The notes below the pieces were generated by a model, which did not search any database, was not told where the DNA came from, and saw only the letters and a program-made list of their open reading frames with translations. Shown here piece after piece: positions 1 to 6,138 of a DNA stretch of 8,962 nt (position 1 is the first letter of the stretch; every line of letters begins with the position of its first letter). The position numbers were made by a program, and so were the translations under genes. The stretch is from JAOUFP01 sp963801505 (GTDB lineage Bacteria; Nitrospirota; Thermodesulfovibrionia; Thermodesulfovibrionales; UBA6898), in assembly GCA_963801505.1 (NCBI GenBank), contig CAWDEY010000012.1, positions 1 through 8,962 on the forward strand, given 5' to 3'.

Positions 1-10
1 TGTACCTAGC

Positions 11-50
11 ACCAGTGATATAATTTCGAGGCAGTAATGTTATAACTGGT
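11..50. repeat. Imperfect inverted repeat
   Basis: The left arm ACCAGTgaTATAA (11-23) pairs with the right arm TTATAACTGGT (40-50), with two unpaired bases in the left arm and a 16-nt loop. No T-tract follows, so it does not look like an intrinsic terminator. It could be an operator or an RNA hairpin belonging to a gene outside the window, or chance in AT-rich DNA. Confidence 0.35.
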
Positions 51-225
51 ATTCAACAGAAACGGAATGGGGAACATCAGTTCCTTCATGAAAGTGAGAT
101 TGTCAGTTTATTGCCGTAGATGTGAAGTTAGATGAACAGTACTCAAAATTACTTATTTTCTCTCCCGTTACCTTTTTATAAAATTGTCTGGTAATTAGTA
201 TAGTTCCGTTTGTTTATAAGTAAAT

Positions 226-254
226 TTGTCACAAAAAAATTATTTTCTTATAAT
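226..254 (+). promoter_or_regulatory. Sigma70-like promoter for the PAS gene, likely leaderless
   Basis: A TTGTCA box (226-231) and a perfect TATAAT box (249-254) are separated by 17 bp, the optimal spacing. Transcription would begin about 7 nt after the -10 box, near 260-262, which coincides with the ATG at 260. No Shine-Dalgarno sequence lies upstream of that ATG. Together these suggest a transcript with little or no 5' leader. Promoter activity is inferred from sequence only. Confidence 0.55.
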
Positions 255-259
255 AAGTC

Positions 260-970
260 ATGGGCCCATCAGATGCAAGTAAGACTAAGAAAGATCTTTT
301 AGCTGAACTGAATACCTGTAGACAACGCATTAAAGAGCTTGAAGTCTCACTGGCAAAACAAAGTTGTTTGGATGAAAGCATAATTGGAAGTGAGGCCCGC
401 TACCGTTCGCTTGTAGAATCTACCGAAGACTCCATTTACCTTTTCGACAGTGAATACAATTACATGTTCATGAACAAAAAACACATATCCAGGCTTGGCA
501 TTAAAGGCAACGAATATCTCGGAAGGCCTTATACTGATTTCCACAAACCAGAAGAATCACAAATGTTTCTTGAAAAACTTAATGAGGTTTTCAACAAGGG
601 CATATCTCTTCAATTCCAACACAGGAGTCACAGAAACGGCAAGTACTTTCTTAGGACGCTAAGCCCAATAAAAGGGACGGACGGAAAGGTGGCTGCTGTT
701 ACTGTTGTATCAAAGGATATAAACAAGCTTAAGCTCGCAGAGTTTGAAAGGGATAAAATCATTTTTGAACTGCAGGGTGCCTTGCAACAGATAAAAACTT
801 TGAAAGGGCTTATCCCTATTTGTGCCTGGTGTAAAAATATTCGTAACGACCAGGGCTATTGGCAGAAAATTGAAAGTTACATCTCAGAGCACTCCGAAGC
901 TGACTTTACCCATGGCATATGCGAAAAGTGCCTTAAGAAGGTTTCTAAAGAAGAAGGTAATGAGGAATGA
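260..970 (+). CDS. PAS-domain signalling protein with C-terminal CxxC/CxxC module
   Basis: This is a cytoplasmic sensor-type protein of 236 residues with no membrane segment. Residues about 8-40 are charged and helix-prone, a likely coiled coil. Residues about 45-160 form a PAS domain, opening with the typical ARYRSLVESTEDSIYLFD pattern and ending in a VVSKDINKLK hinge. After a second short helix, residues 181-226 form a recurrent C-terminal module (GLIPICAWCKNIR, GYW, HGICEKC) with two Cys pairs, C188/C191 and C221/C224, which could bind a metal or a redox centre. From memory, this module is common at the ends of PAS and receiver proteins in anaerobic sensory bacteria, but its function is not established. 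There is no kinase, GGDEF or DNA-binding domain, so the output is unknown. The ATG at 260 has no Shine-Dalgarno and no other in-frame ATG precedes the PAS domain, so this start is kept. The ligand cannot be predicted. Confidence 0.85.
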   Translation: MGPSDASKTKKDLLAELNTCRQRIKELEVSLAKQSCLDESIIGSEARYRSLVESTEDSIYLFDSEYNYMFMNKKHISRLGIKGNEYLGRPYTDFHKPEESQMFLEKLNEVFNKGISLQFQHRSHRNGKYFLRTLSPIKGTDGKVAAVTVVSKDINKLKLAEFERDKIIFELQGALQQIKTLKGLIPICAWCKNIRNDQGYWQKIESYISEHSEADFTHGICEKCLKKVSKEEGNEE

Positions 971-1260
971 AAGCCGCTTTATTACGCCGATATTCTTTGT
1001 ATCCTGTCATTAAGCATGTTTCCTTTGAAAAGTAGAGGCTTAACAGGAGCCGCAAGAGATGAACCAGCGCCTACATCAAAGACATTCAGGACGATGCCGA
1101 CAGGACAGCCCTTGATTTCGACAGCCAAGTTGATGCCCCGACCTTAATTCCCGACAAGCACAGAGATATCATCCAATTTGCCTTTGAAACGGGCCGCCTT
1201 AGTGGCGAAATTTGCGCTTTAAGAGAAAACAACCGGCAACTGGTAAAATTCAGATGCCTC
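971..1260. other. Intergenic stretch without an intact gene
   Basis: This lies between the convergent ends of the PAS gene and the secreted-protein gene on the other strand. No clear hairpin followed by a T-tract is visible, so I cannot point to a terminator for either gene. The right part carries the coding-like remnant described in its own entry. Confidence 0.5.
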
Positions 1261-1313
1261 CTACTGTTTGGGACCAGCTCCGCCCGGCGCCTCTCTCAGG
1301 TCCATTATGTATA
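1059..1313 (+). pseudogene. Coding-like remnant, probably frameshifted
   Basis: An AGGAG motif (about 1046-1050) precedes an ATG at 1059, but that frame stops after about 18 codons. The +1 frame, starting right after a TGA at 1060-1062, stays open to a TAA near 1311-1313. It reads like real protein, with stretches such as DDADRTALDFDSQVDAPTL and PDKHRDIIQFAFETGRL. One indel near 1065-1090 would join the two frames into a gene with a ribosome site and start. I do not recognise the family. The last 50 nt overlap the 3' end of the opposite-strand gene, so the tail may be spurious. It could be a decayed gene, an assembly error or chance. Confidence 0.28.
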
Positions 1314-1572
1314 AGAACAAATTCCGGCATTTTTTCAGCCTGAAGATATAGACCTTCTTCCCCGGGTCGTTGCCAGCCTCAATGACTTCAGGTAGTTTAT
1401 CGCTTTCCGCAACAAGCTCTTTAAGTTTTGCCGTCGGCAGCGAATCAGCGTCTTGAGTCTGGCCGCAGATCCTATCGAATTCCTCGATCCAGGACTGGGC
1501 TGATACCACAGGAGAAAAATAAGACATTAACAGAAACAAAAACAGGACAATGCCGGTATTTCTCTTTTTCAT
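1261..1572 (-). CDS. Small secreted protein linked to multiheme cytochromes
   Basis: This 103-residue protein starts with a clear Sec signal peptide (KKR, then a hydrophobic run at about 8-23) and a probable cleavage site after VSA at residue 25, giving a periplasmic protein of about 78 residues. The mature part is charged and mostly helical, with two cysteines (C36 and C82) that could form a disulfide. It has no CxxCH, so it is not a heme protein itself. I recall similar proteins in anaerobic delta-proteobacterial or Nitrospirota genomes but know no assigned function. It starts 12 nt after the preceding cytochrome gene's stop, with a GAGGGGAG ribosome site a few bases before the ATG, so it is almost certainly co-transcribed and probably translationally linked. 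A role in cytochrome folding, docking or stability is a guess from context. Confidence 0.72.
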   Translation of the reverse strand: MKKRNTGIVLFLFLLMSYFSPVVSAQSWIEEFDRICGQTQDADSLPTAKLKELVAESDKLPEVIEAGNDPGKKVYIFRLKKCRNLFLYIMDLREAPGGAGPKQ

Positions 1573-1584
1573 TTCACTCCCCTC

Positions 1585-2337
1585 TCACTTCATCTTGGGA
1601 TGACATCCCTTGCAGTCGTCTATTGGCAAAGCTACAGTAAGATGACATACCCCGCAGAATTTTTTCGCCAGTATGTATTTCATTTCAAAATGTTTTGTTG
1701 TCTTCTTTTTGATATTGAATATATCGGGATGACAATTGGAACAGTCCAGCCACTGTACATGTGCTTCATGAGAAAATTCAGCCGGGGGGATAAAGGCCCA
1801 TTCCGCCTTAAGCTCAAGCAGTTTGTCAAAGGCAAGAGGTTTTTCATCCTTATAAATGCTGTATTTCGGTTTTATAGCCCCCTCTTTAAGAGCTTTTGAC
1901 CAGCCGATCTCGTTTCCATATGCTGCTTTGGGTAATTTGCTTTTCAGTTCTTCGAATTTGTTCGAACCGTAGGAAAGATCGCCGTTATGACATTCTTCGC
2001 AATGTTCCTCGGTATGGCCGAAGGCAATTGTCCCGTTATGGCAGGCACCGCAGAAGAGACCTTTTTTGTTGTCTTCTTCCGTGATATCAGTTGAGTTTGT
2101 TTTAAACTCAAATCCAAGTTCGAAATGACATACCCTGCATGTGTACTTTGTACGGTGACTCCAGTGAGAGAAAGTCACAGGCTTGACATTGTTTTTTTGC
2201 GAAGTGCGATTTATGAGGATGTTCCCATATTCTTCCGGGGGAGGAAGAGGCCATAAATCAAATTTGTACATACCAAATACATTACCGGACAAAAGCATAA
2301 GAACTGTCAGGACTGTAATTAATATTAGCCTTTGCAT
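1585..2337 (-). CDS. Periplasmic hexaheme c-type cytochrome (c7-like, paralogue 2)
   Basis: This 250-residue protein has an N-terminal hydrophobic signal (about 4-22) and six CxxCH heme-binding motifs: C67-H71, C96-H100, C113-H117, C199-H203, C228-H232 and C242-H246. They fall into two groups of three, as in duplicated triheme c7-type modules. The pairs FSHWSH before heme 1 and FSHEAH before heme 4 probably supply distal His ligands. It would carry electrons in the periplasm, either as a soluble protein or held by an uncleaved signal. It is a clear paralogue of the preceding gene, sharing the same heme order and segments such as DNKKGLFCGACHNG. The ATG lies 6 nt after the previous stop; a GTG one codon upstream (2340) is an alternative start. 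No strong ribosome site is seen, so translation probably depends on coupling. The redox partner is unknown. Confidence 0.88.
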   Translation of the reverse strand: MQRLILITVLTVLMLLSGNVFGMYKFDLWPLPPPEEYGNILINRTSQKNNVKPVTFSHWSHRTKYTCRVCHFELGFEFKTNSTDITEEDNKKGLFCGACHNGTIAFGHTEEHCEECHNGDLSYGSNKFEELKSKLPKAAYGNEIGWSKALKEGAIKPKYSIYKDEKPLAFDKLLELKAEWAFIPPAEFSHEAHVQWLDCSNCHPDIFNIKKKTTKHFEMKYILAKKFCGVCHLTVALPIDDCKGCHPKMK

Positions 2338-2343
2338 CACGTC

Positions 2344-3138
2344 TTACAAAACTGCTTCAGTATGACATCTCTGGCAATCGTCATTCGGAAATGCTACTGA
2401 GCCATGGCAGGCCCCGCAGTACCTGCCGTTGAATATGTCCTGCATGGTATAAACTGTTGCGCCTTTCTTGACTCCAAAGATCTCGGGGTGGCAGAGTTCG
2501 CAGCCATTCCAGATAGCATGTTTTTTATGTGAAAAAATAATATTCGGCATCCCTACAGTTTTTGCAGACAGTTCCAGTTCTTTGGGGTTCGTCAGTTTTT
2601 TTCTTTTTATCGAGATCCCTTCAAGCTGGTCCTTAAGCGTTACGATCTTCATCTCCTCTGCTTTAATCCAGTCAATTCCATTGCCGAATCTTTCCTGGGG
2701 AAGCCCCTTTCTGAATGCATAGAAGTCATGCTTAAACGCAACCTTTTTCCCAAATGAGTGGCACCTGTCGCAGTTTTTGATTATATCCCCATTAGATTGT
2801 TTCTCTTCTGCACTGAAAGCTTCTTTCCCATTGTGGCATGCCCCGCAATATAGTCCGTTTTTATTGTCATTTTCAGTGATCCCTGTTCCACCGGTTTTCA
2901 TGGCAAACCCGATGTCAACATGACACAACCTGCACGTATATCTCGACCTGTGAAACCAGTGTCTGAAGACCACCGGTGCAATGGACTTTTTCTCTGAATA
3001 ATTGTTCAAAACAATGGTCCCATATTCGTCTGGTTTTGGTCTTTTCTTCTTGGTCCCAAAAGTATCCGCATATACAAGCGAAAATAACAAACAGACAAGT
3101 ATTGCCACAACGAAATACAGGATATGTCTTGTTTTCAT
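2344..3138 (-). CDS. Periplasmic hexaheme c-type cytochrome (c7-like, paralogue 1)
   Basis: This 264-residue secreted cytochrome has a Sec signal peptide (MKTRH, hydrophobic about 6-23, probable cleavage after VYA at 24). Six CxxCH motifs occur at C69, C98, C123, C213, C241 and C255, again three plus three with a heme-free linker of about 85 residues (128-212). FRHWFH (58-63) and FSHKKH (202-207) are likely sources of distal His ligands. The start at 3138 is chosen because an AAGGAGGG ribosome site lies 7 nt upstream; an ATG eight codons earlier would read through that site. Its neighbours are a putative lipoprotein upstream and its own paralogue 6 nt downstream, pointing to one electron-transfer operon in the envelope. 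The electron donor and acceptor cannot be told from the sequence. Confidence 0.9.
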   Translation of the reverse strand: MKTRHILYFVVAILVCLLFSLVYADTFGTKKKRPKPDEYGTIVLNNYSEKKSIAPVVFRHWFHRSRYTCRLCHVDIGFAMKTGGTGITENDNKNGLYCGACHNGKEAFSAEEKQSNGDIIKNCDRCHSFGKKVAFKHDFYAFRKGLPQERFGNGIDWIKAEEMKIVTLKDQLEGISIKRKKLTNPKELELSAKTVGMPNIIFSHKKHAIWNGCELCHPEIFGVKKGATVYTMQDIFNGRYCGACHGSVAFPNDDCQRCHTEAVL

Positions 3139-3201
3139 TTTATTTCCCTCCTTAAGAAACAAAAGCCGAATTATTGCAGCTATTATACATAGGTCATATT
3201 G

Positions 3202-3223
3202 AAAAAGCTGTCTTTTGCGACAG
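3202..3223 (-). terminator. Weak hairpin with T-tract after the lipoprotein gene
   Basis: Read on the - strand, CTGTC, a 6-nt loop GCAAAA and GACAG are followed by CTTTTTC. The five-pair stem is short and lies about 40 nt after the lipoprotein stop and about 65 nt before the cytochrome start. It could attenuate transcription between these genes rather than end it. If it works as a full terminator, the cytochrome genes need their own promoter. Confidence 0.35.
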
Positions 3224-3263
3224 TTTCATCTGCTGGAAAGGTACTGCTCCCGCTTTTGCCTGA

Positions 3264-3884
3264 TCAGAGCAATTTACTGCTATTAAGTTCTTTAAGGACC
3301 ATTTCGATAAACAGATTGACGGCTTCATCGCGCGATGTTTCCTCCGCCACTTGCGAAAGGTAAGACCGGACCAGTGTTTCGTTGCGTACATCATAGATAT
3401 TTGTGACAACGGCAAAATAGTCCAGATCATAGACAGACCGGGGATCTGTAACAATAGAAAACGAGTCGTCATAGAAAGAATTCCAGCCGGTATTATAACC
3501 CATCGGCACGATGTAGCCGCTGACTGTAACAAGGCGTGAGTACTCGTCTTCGCTTACGGCCCGCGCCACTATTACGTTATCAATCCCCAACTGCCTGACC
3601 CTGGCCACAACTGCCTCACGCTCCGGCCTGGTCCCCAGTTGACGCAATACCCTATTGCCCGGAAACGCCTCGACGCCGCTTTCGCTGAGCCGCGCGGCAA
3701 AAACATTTTCAAAATTATTCCGGATGTAATCAATACCGGTAACGAAGATAATCAGGGTCTTCCCCAGCTTCTGACTGTAGTTTTCATCTTTCCACACATG
3801 AATGGTACTTTTAGGGGCGCATGAAACAGTGAACAACATGACCACCCCCAGGATTAAGAAATTCTTTCGCAAAAAACTGTTCAT
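3264..3884 (-). CDS. Putative envelope lipoprotein, family uncertain
   Basis: This 206-residue protein has a short basic N-terminus, a hydrophobic stretch (about 9-20) and a lipobox-like FTVSC ending at Cys22, which would be lipid-modified. The lipobox is not ideal because Thr sits at the usual Leu position. The mature part opens with STIHVWKDE and then alternates beta and helical segments (KTLIIFVTG; ESGVEAFPGNRVL), resembling the DUF4136/CsgG-like style of small outer-membrane lipoproteins; that assignment is by general resemblance only. A GGAGG ribosome site (3894-3898) sits 9 nt before the ATG. The gene lies 125 nt upstream of the cytochrome pair on the same strand and may be the first gene of that cluster, though a weak hairpin separates them. 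Function is unknown. Confidence 0.75.
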   Translation of the reverse strand: MNSFLRKNFLILGVVMLFTVSCAPKSTIHVWKDENYSQKLGKTLIIFVTGIDYIRNNFENVFAARLSESGVEAFPGNRVLRQLGTRPEREAVVARVRQLGIDNVIVARAVSEDEYSRLVTVSGYIVPMGYNTGWNSFYDDSFSIVTDPRSVYDLDYFAVVTNIYDVRNETLVRSYLSQVAEETSRDEAVNLFIEMVLKELNSSKLL

Positions 3885-4020
3885 TACATTAATCCTCCAT
3901 TTATAAAAATGACTGACCCGGCACTTGTTTCTAAAATTATTTGAAACGCGCCGGATATTCCCCGAAGACAGGTAATACCGGACTCATACTAACATATATT
4001 ATTTACTTAATTAATTTTAT

Positions 4021-4845
4021 TCATGAAGGCGTCTTCTGATAAATACACGGGATATTGCTGTATTGTTTCAGACTGAAATCCCCCTCAGGGAGCGATTCAT
4101 GGATGCCGATAATAAGAAATCCTCCTGTTACAAGCTTTCCGATTATCTTGATGAGGGTCCCCCTCTGCTGCAACTCGTCGAAATAGGTAAATACAATGTT
4201 GCGGCAGAGTATGAGATGGAAGGTCCCGTCGGGCAACTCCTTACGGATGTCCTGCTTTGCGAACTCGATATTCTCCCTAAAATCCTTCAGGACAGAATAG
4301 AATTCCCCTGAATGACCAAACGCCTGACTGATCAATTCCCCGGGAAGGTCCCTGAGACTGCTCCCCATAAATGATCCCTTTCCAGCCCTCTCAAGCAGCT
4401 CAGTGCCTGTGTCAGTTGCGATGATCCTGAGAGGGACACCCTGACCAGTCACAGGCAGCACGCATATCTTCCAGAGGATCTGGAGAGTATAAGGCTCCTC
4501 CCCAGAGCAGCTTCCGGCACTCCAGCAGCGCACCTCTTTTTCGCCCTCCGTCAAAGCGCGTCTTGCAAGGGACGGGAGTATTTCGGAACGCAAGACATCA
4601 AAAACCCTCCTGTCACGATAGAAGCGGGAGATGGTCACCCGGTTGAGCGAATCGAGCACCTGCCATTCCTCATTATGGCCATCGAGATATTCCCTGTAGG
4701 CAACGAGGCCTGTAAGACCCAGTCGGCCTATACGGCGGCTGAGCCGCTTGCAGACCTGCTTTCTGACCTTGCGGAAGCCGGGCCAGCGGAGCCGGAGGTG
4801 CGGCAGGCACCACTGCAGGAATTCGCTGCACTCAGTATCCTTCAC
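4021..4845 (-). CDS. CheR-like SAM-dependent methyltransferase, non-canonical subfamily
   Basis: The 274-residue protein has the CheR layout: a helical, basic N-terminal domain (1-70) and a Rossmann-type SAM-binding domain. Visible motifs are TISRFYRDRRVF (71-82, matching the CheR TxNxTxFFR region), WSAGSCSGEEPYTL (108-121, the SAM-binding loop), IIATDTGT, LILCRNIVFTYFD and GGFLIIGIHESLP. Canonical CheR methylates glutamates of chemoreceptors, using S-adenosylmethionine. Here no che genes are nearby, and the motif variants (SRFYRDR; CRNIVFTYF) match a stand-alone subfamily I recall, so the substrate should be treated as unknown. The start is GTG at 4845, overlapping the stop of a 35-codon ORF (GTGA), which suggests coupled translation. 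No terminator is evident after the stop. The THUMP gene upstream raises, but does not prove, a link to RNA. Confidence 0.85.
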   Translation of the reverse strand: MKDTECSEFLQWCLPHLRLRWPGFRKVRKQVCKRLSRRIGRLGLTGLVAYREYLDGHNEEWQVLDSLNRVTISRFYRDRRVFDVLRSEILPSLARRALTEGEKEVRCWSAGSCSGEEPYTLQILWKICVLPVTGQGVPLRIIATDTGTELLERAGKGSFMGSSLRDLPGELISQAFGHSGEFYSVLKDFRENIEFAKQDIRKELPDGTFHLILCRNIVFTYFDELQQRGTLIKIIGKLVTGGFLIIGIHESLPEGDFSLKQYSNIPCIYQKTPS

Positions 4846-4949
4846 TCTCCGGCCTTCGGGTCTCGCTCAGGCACACTCTTTTTTTTGGCCAGGCATACCA
4901 GGACATCCCTGCTGAGCTTGACCTCTTGTATTATGAGGATTCCCTTCAT
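4842..4949 (-). CDS. Predicted 35-residue small protein between THUMP and CheR-like genes
   Basis: This ORF starts with ATG at 4949, with a GGGAG ribosome site about 8 nt upstream, and ends in TGA at 4842. It begins MKGILIIQEVKLSRDVLV and ends KAGE. It fills most of the gap between the two larger genes, and its stop overlaps the GTG of the methyltransferase by 4 nt, a typical arrangement for coupled genes. It has a hydrophobic beta-like start and a basic middle, with no signal peptide or membrane segment. I recognise no family. It could be a real small partner protein, or mainly a leader ORF that delivers ribosomes to the weak GTG start. Confidence 0.5.
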   Translation of the reverse strand: MKGILIIQEVKLSRDVLVCLAKKKSVPERDPKAGE

Positions 4950-4977
4950 ATTCTGCTCCCGTCAATACGCAATTGTT

Positions 4978-5517
4978 TCAGTCAAGCCTTATAAAAGGGT
5001 ACTTTTGCAGCCCTTCCCGGCTCCAAAGCGAAAGCCCCGCCCACTGTGCTATTGTCTCGACAGCTATAATGGCATCAGGGTCTTCAAAGGTGATATGGCC
5101 GGGGTGTCCTGTCTTTTCAAGTGCTTCTAGGAGAAATTTATCAAGGAATTGCTCCTCTTGAAGCCCTGAAAGCTTGCCCTTGAATCCACGGCGGCGCATT
5201 CTTACATGAAACCCCTTACCTTCCAGTTCAGGTACCCATTCCAGAACGATCTCCTTTGTCTTTTCCTCAAATTCACCTGGAGACTGAAAGCTGAAGGTAT
5301 CTGTAACAGGTATCAGCTTCGACATGAAGGACAGGGCATTAGGGTCCTCTGACATCCATTGGCGCAGGGTATCGAGCATACCGTCTAAATCATCCGTCCT
5401 TATGAAAAGGACATTGAAAAAACCGGTTTTTTTTATGGGCCCGAAACAACCGAGTTTTTTAAATGCCTCTGCAAAGCCCCGTTCATTGACACTGATAACA
5501 GCATTCCATTTCTGCAT
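4978..5517 (-). CDS. THUMP-domain protein (putative RNA-binding)
   Basis: This 179-residue cytoplasmic protein resembles stand-alone THUMP proteins related to the Tan1/THUMPD1 type. The N-terminal half (WNAVISVNERGF, then KKTGFFNVLFIRTDDL) looks like the ferredoxin-like part. The C-terminal half carries THUMP features: GKGFHVRMRRRGFKGKL, GHITFEDPDAIIAVETI and the terminal WSREGLQKYPFIRLD. THUMP domains bind structured RNA, mainly tRNA, and usually accompany a modifying enzyme. None is fused here, but a methyltransferase gene follows in the same unit. The ATG at 5517 is chosen because AAGGAAAGG lies 7 nt upstream; an in-frame GTG at 5562 lacks a ribosome site and falls just inside the predicted transcript start. 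The RNA target is unknown. Confidence 0.8.
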   Translation of the reverse strand: MQKWNAVISVNERGFAEAFKKLGCFGPIKKTGFFNVLFIRTDDLDGMLDTLRQWMSEDPNALSFMSKLIPVTDTFSFQSPGEFEEKTKEIVLEWVPELEGKGFHVRMRRRGFKGKLSGLQEEQFLDKFLLEALEKTGHPGHITFEDPDAIIAVETIAQWAGLSLWSREGLQKYPFIRLD

Positions 5518-5572
5518 TGTCTTGCCTTTCCTTAGAGGTCTTTCAAACAGGGTTATGATCACATTGTATCAC

Positions 5573-5601
5573 TCTATAGCCAGGAAAAATAAATATTGCA
5601 A
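5573..5601 (-). promoter_or_regulatory. Sigma70-like promoter for the THUMP unit
   Basis: On the - strand TTGCAA (5596-5601) and TATAGA (5573-5578) are 17 bp apart, placing the start of transcription near 5566 and leaving a leader of about 50 nt. TACAAT (5563-5568) is a second possible -10 box, but with a poor -35. The -35 box is palindromic and shared with the divergent promoter. Confidence 0.4.
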
Positions 5602-5623
5602 TTATGGAATTAAAATGTACAAT
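5596..5623 (+). promoter_or_regulatory. Sigma70-like promoter for the Host_attach/FmdB pair
   Basis: TTGCAA (5596-5601) and TACAAT (5618-5623) are 16 bp apart, with transcription starting near 5630 and a leader of about 45 nt. The -35 hexamer is the same palindrome used by the opposite-strand promoter, so the two could not be occupied together. Confidence 0.4.
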
Positions 5624-5675
5624 TATTTTATAAGTACTAACAAATCATTTTACTCTTAATTAAGGAAGAAATATC

Positions 5676-6116
5676 ATGAGCATAATAGTGATTACGGTCG
5701 ATTTAGGGCATTTTAAGGCATACAGAGTCACCACGGGCCCTCTTGGACGACCCATAATTGATCTGATAGAGAGTTATGATTCTCTTGAAGGACATGGCAA
5801 GTTGGGAGATAAGTTGAGTGATATAGCGGGGAGATTCACGGGAGGCGGCGGAAAAGGTGAAGTTGCCAAAGGATACGGTGAACCTCACCATCTTGAATCG
5901 GAAACCAGAAAAAAGCTTGAAAAAATGATCGCAATGGATATAAGCGCGTTAATAGAAAAAGAAGATCCTGAAAACTGGTATTTGGCAGCTACCGAAAAAA
6001 TCAACAAAGAGATCATCAAAAATTTGGAGCCGCAGATAAAGGCCAAAATGGTTAAAAACATCTCTGTTGACTTGACGGGAACCCCCAAGGCTGAAATCTT
6101 GGCTCATTTTACATAA
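5676..6116 (+). CDS. Host_attach family protein (bacterial eRF1-like fold)
   Basis: This 146-residue cytoplasmic protein matches the general pattern of the family named 'protein required for attachment to host cells' (PF10116), related to bacterial release-factor-like (baeRF) domains. The N-terminal strand IIVITVDLGHFKAYRV and GRPIIDLIESYDSLEGHG match the start; a glycine-rich loop with GGGGKGEVAKGYGEPHH follows. The C-terminal segment NWYLAATEKINKEIIKNL, then VKNISVDLTGTPKAEILAHF, corresponds to the family's 'P-x-x-L-x-x-L ... DLT' end. The family name comes from plant-associated bacteria and probably does not describe the role here; a ribosome or RNA link is inferred from the fold only. AAGGA (about 5662-5666) lies 9 nt before the ATG. 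An FmdB-type gene follows 22 nt downstream, probably in the same transcript. Confidence 0.72.
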   Translation: MSIIVITVDLGHFKAYRVTTGPLGRPIIDLIESYDSLEGHGKLGDKLSDIAGRFTGGGGKGEVAKGYGEPHHLESETRKKLEKMIAMDISALIEKEDPENWYLAATEKINKEIIKNLEPQIKAKMVKNISVDLTGTPKAEILAHFT

Positions 6117-6138
6117 ACCCTGAAAGAGGAGCGTATTA

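Larger units (their letters stand above)
1..259. other. AT-rich upstream region with no intact gene
   Basis: No start-to-stop reading frame of convincing length is seen on either strand. A short frame without a start codon runs from about 24 to 119 on the + strand and ends in TAG; its translation contains GIQQKRNGEHQFLHE, which I do not recognise, and it may be noise or a gene remnant. The region also contains an imperfect inverted repeat near its left edge and, at its right end, the promoter of the PAS gene; both are listed separately. Confidence 0.5.

Noticed and set aside
3138..3162. Upstream ATG extending the first cytochrome by eight residues
   Set aside because: Those codons contain the AAGGAGGG ribosome site itself, and the extension would weaken the signal peptide.
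3194..3532. A 112-codon - strand reading frame
   Set aside because: It overlaps the lipoprotein gene in another frame of the same strand; the lipoprotein has a signal, a lipobox-like motif and GGAGG, while this frame shows low-complexity shadow composition.
4675..5130. A 151-codon + strand reading frame
   Set aside because: It lies opposite the CheR-like gene, the small ORF and the end of the THUMP gene, all of which have recognisable motifs or ribosome sites; its own translation has no domain and no ribosome site.
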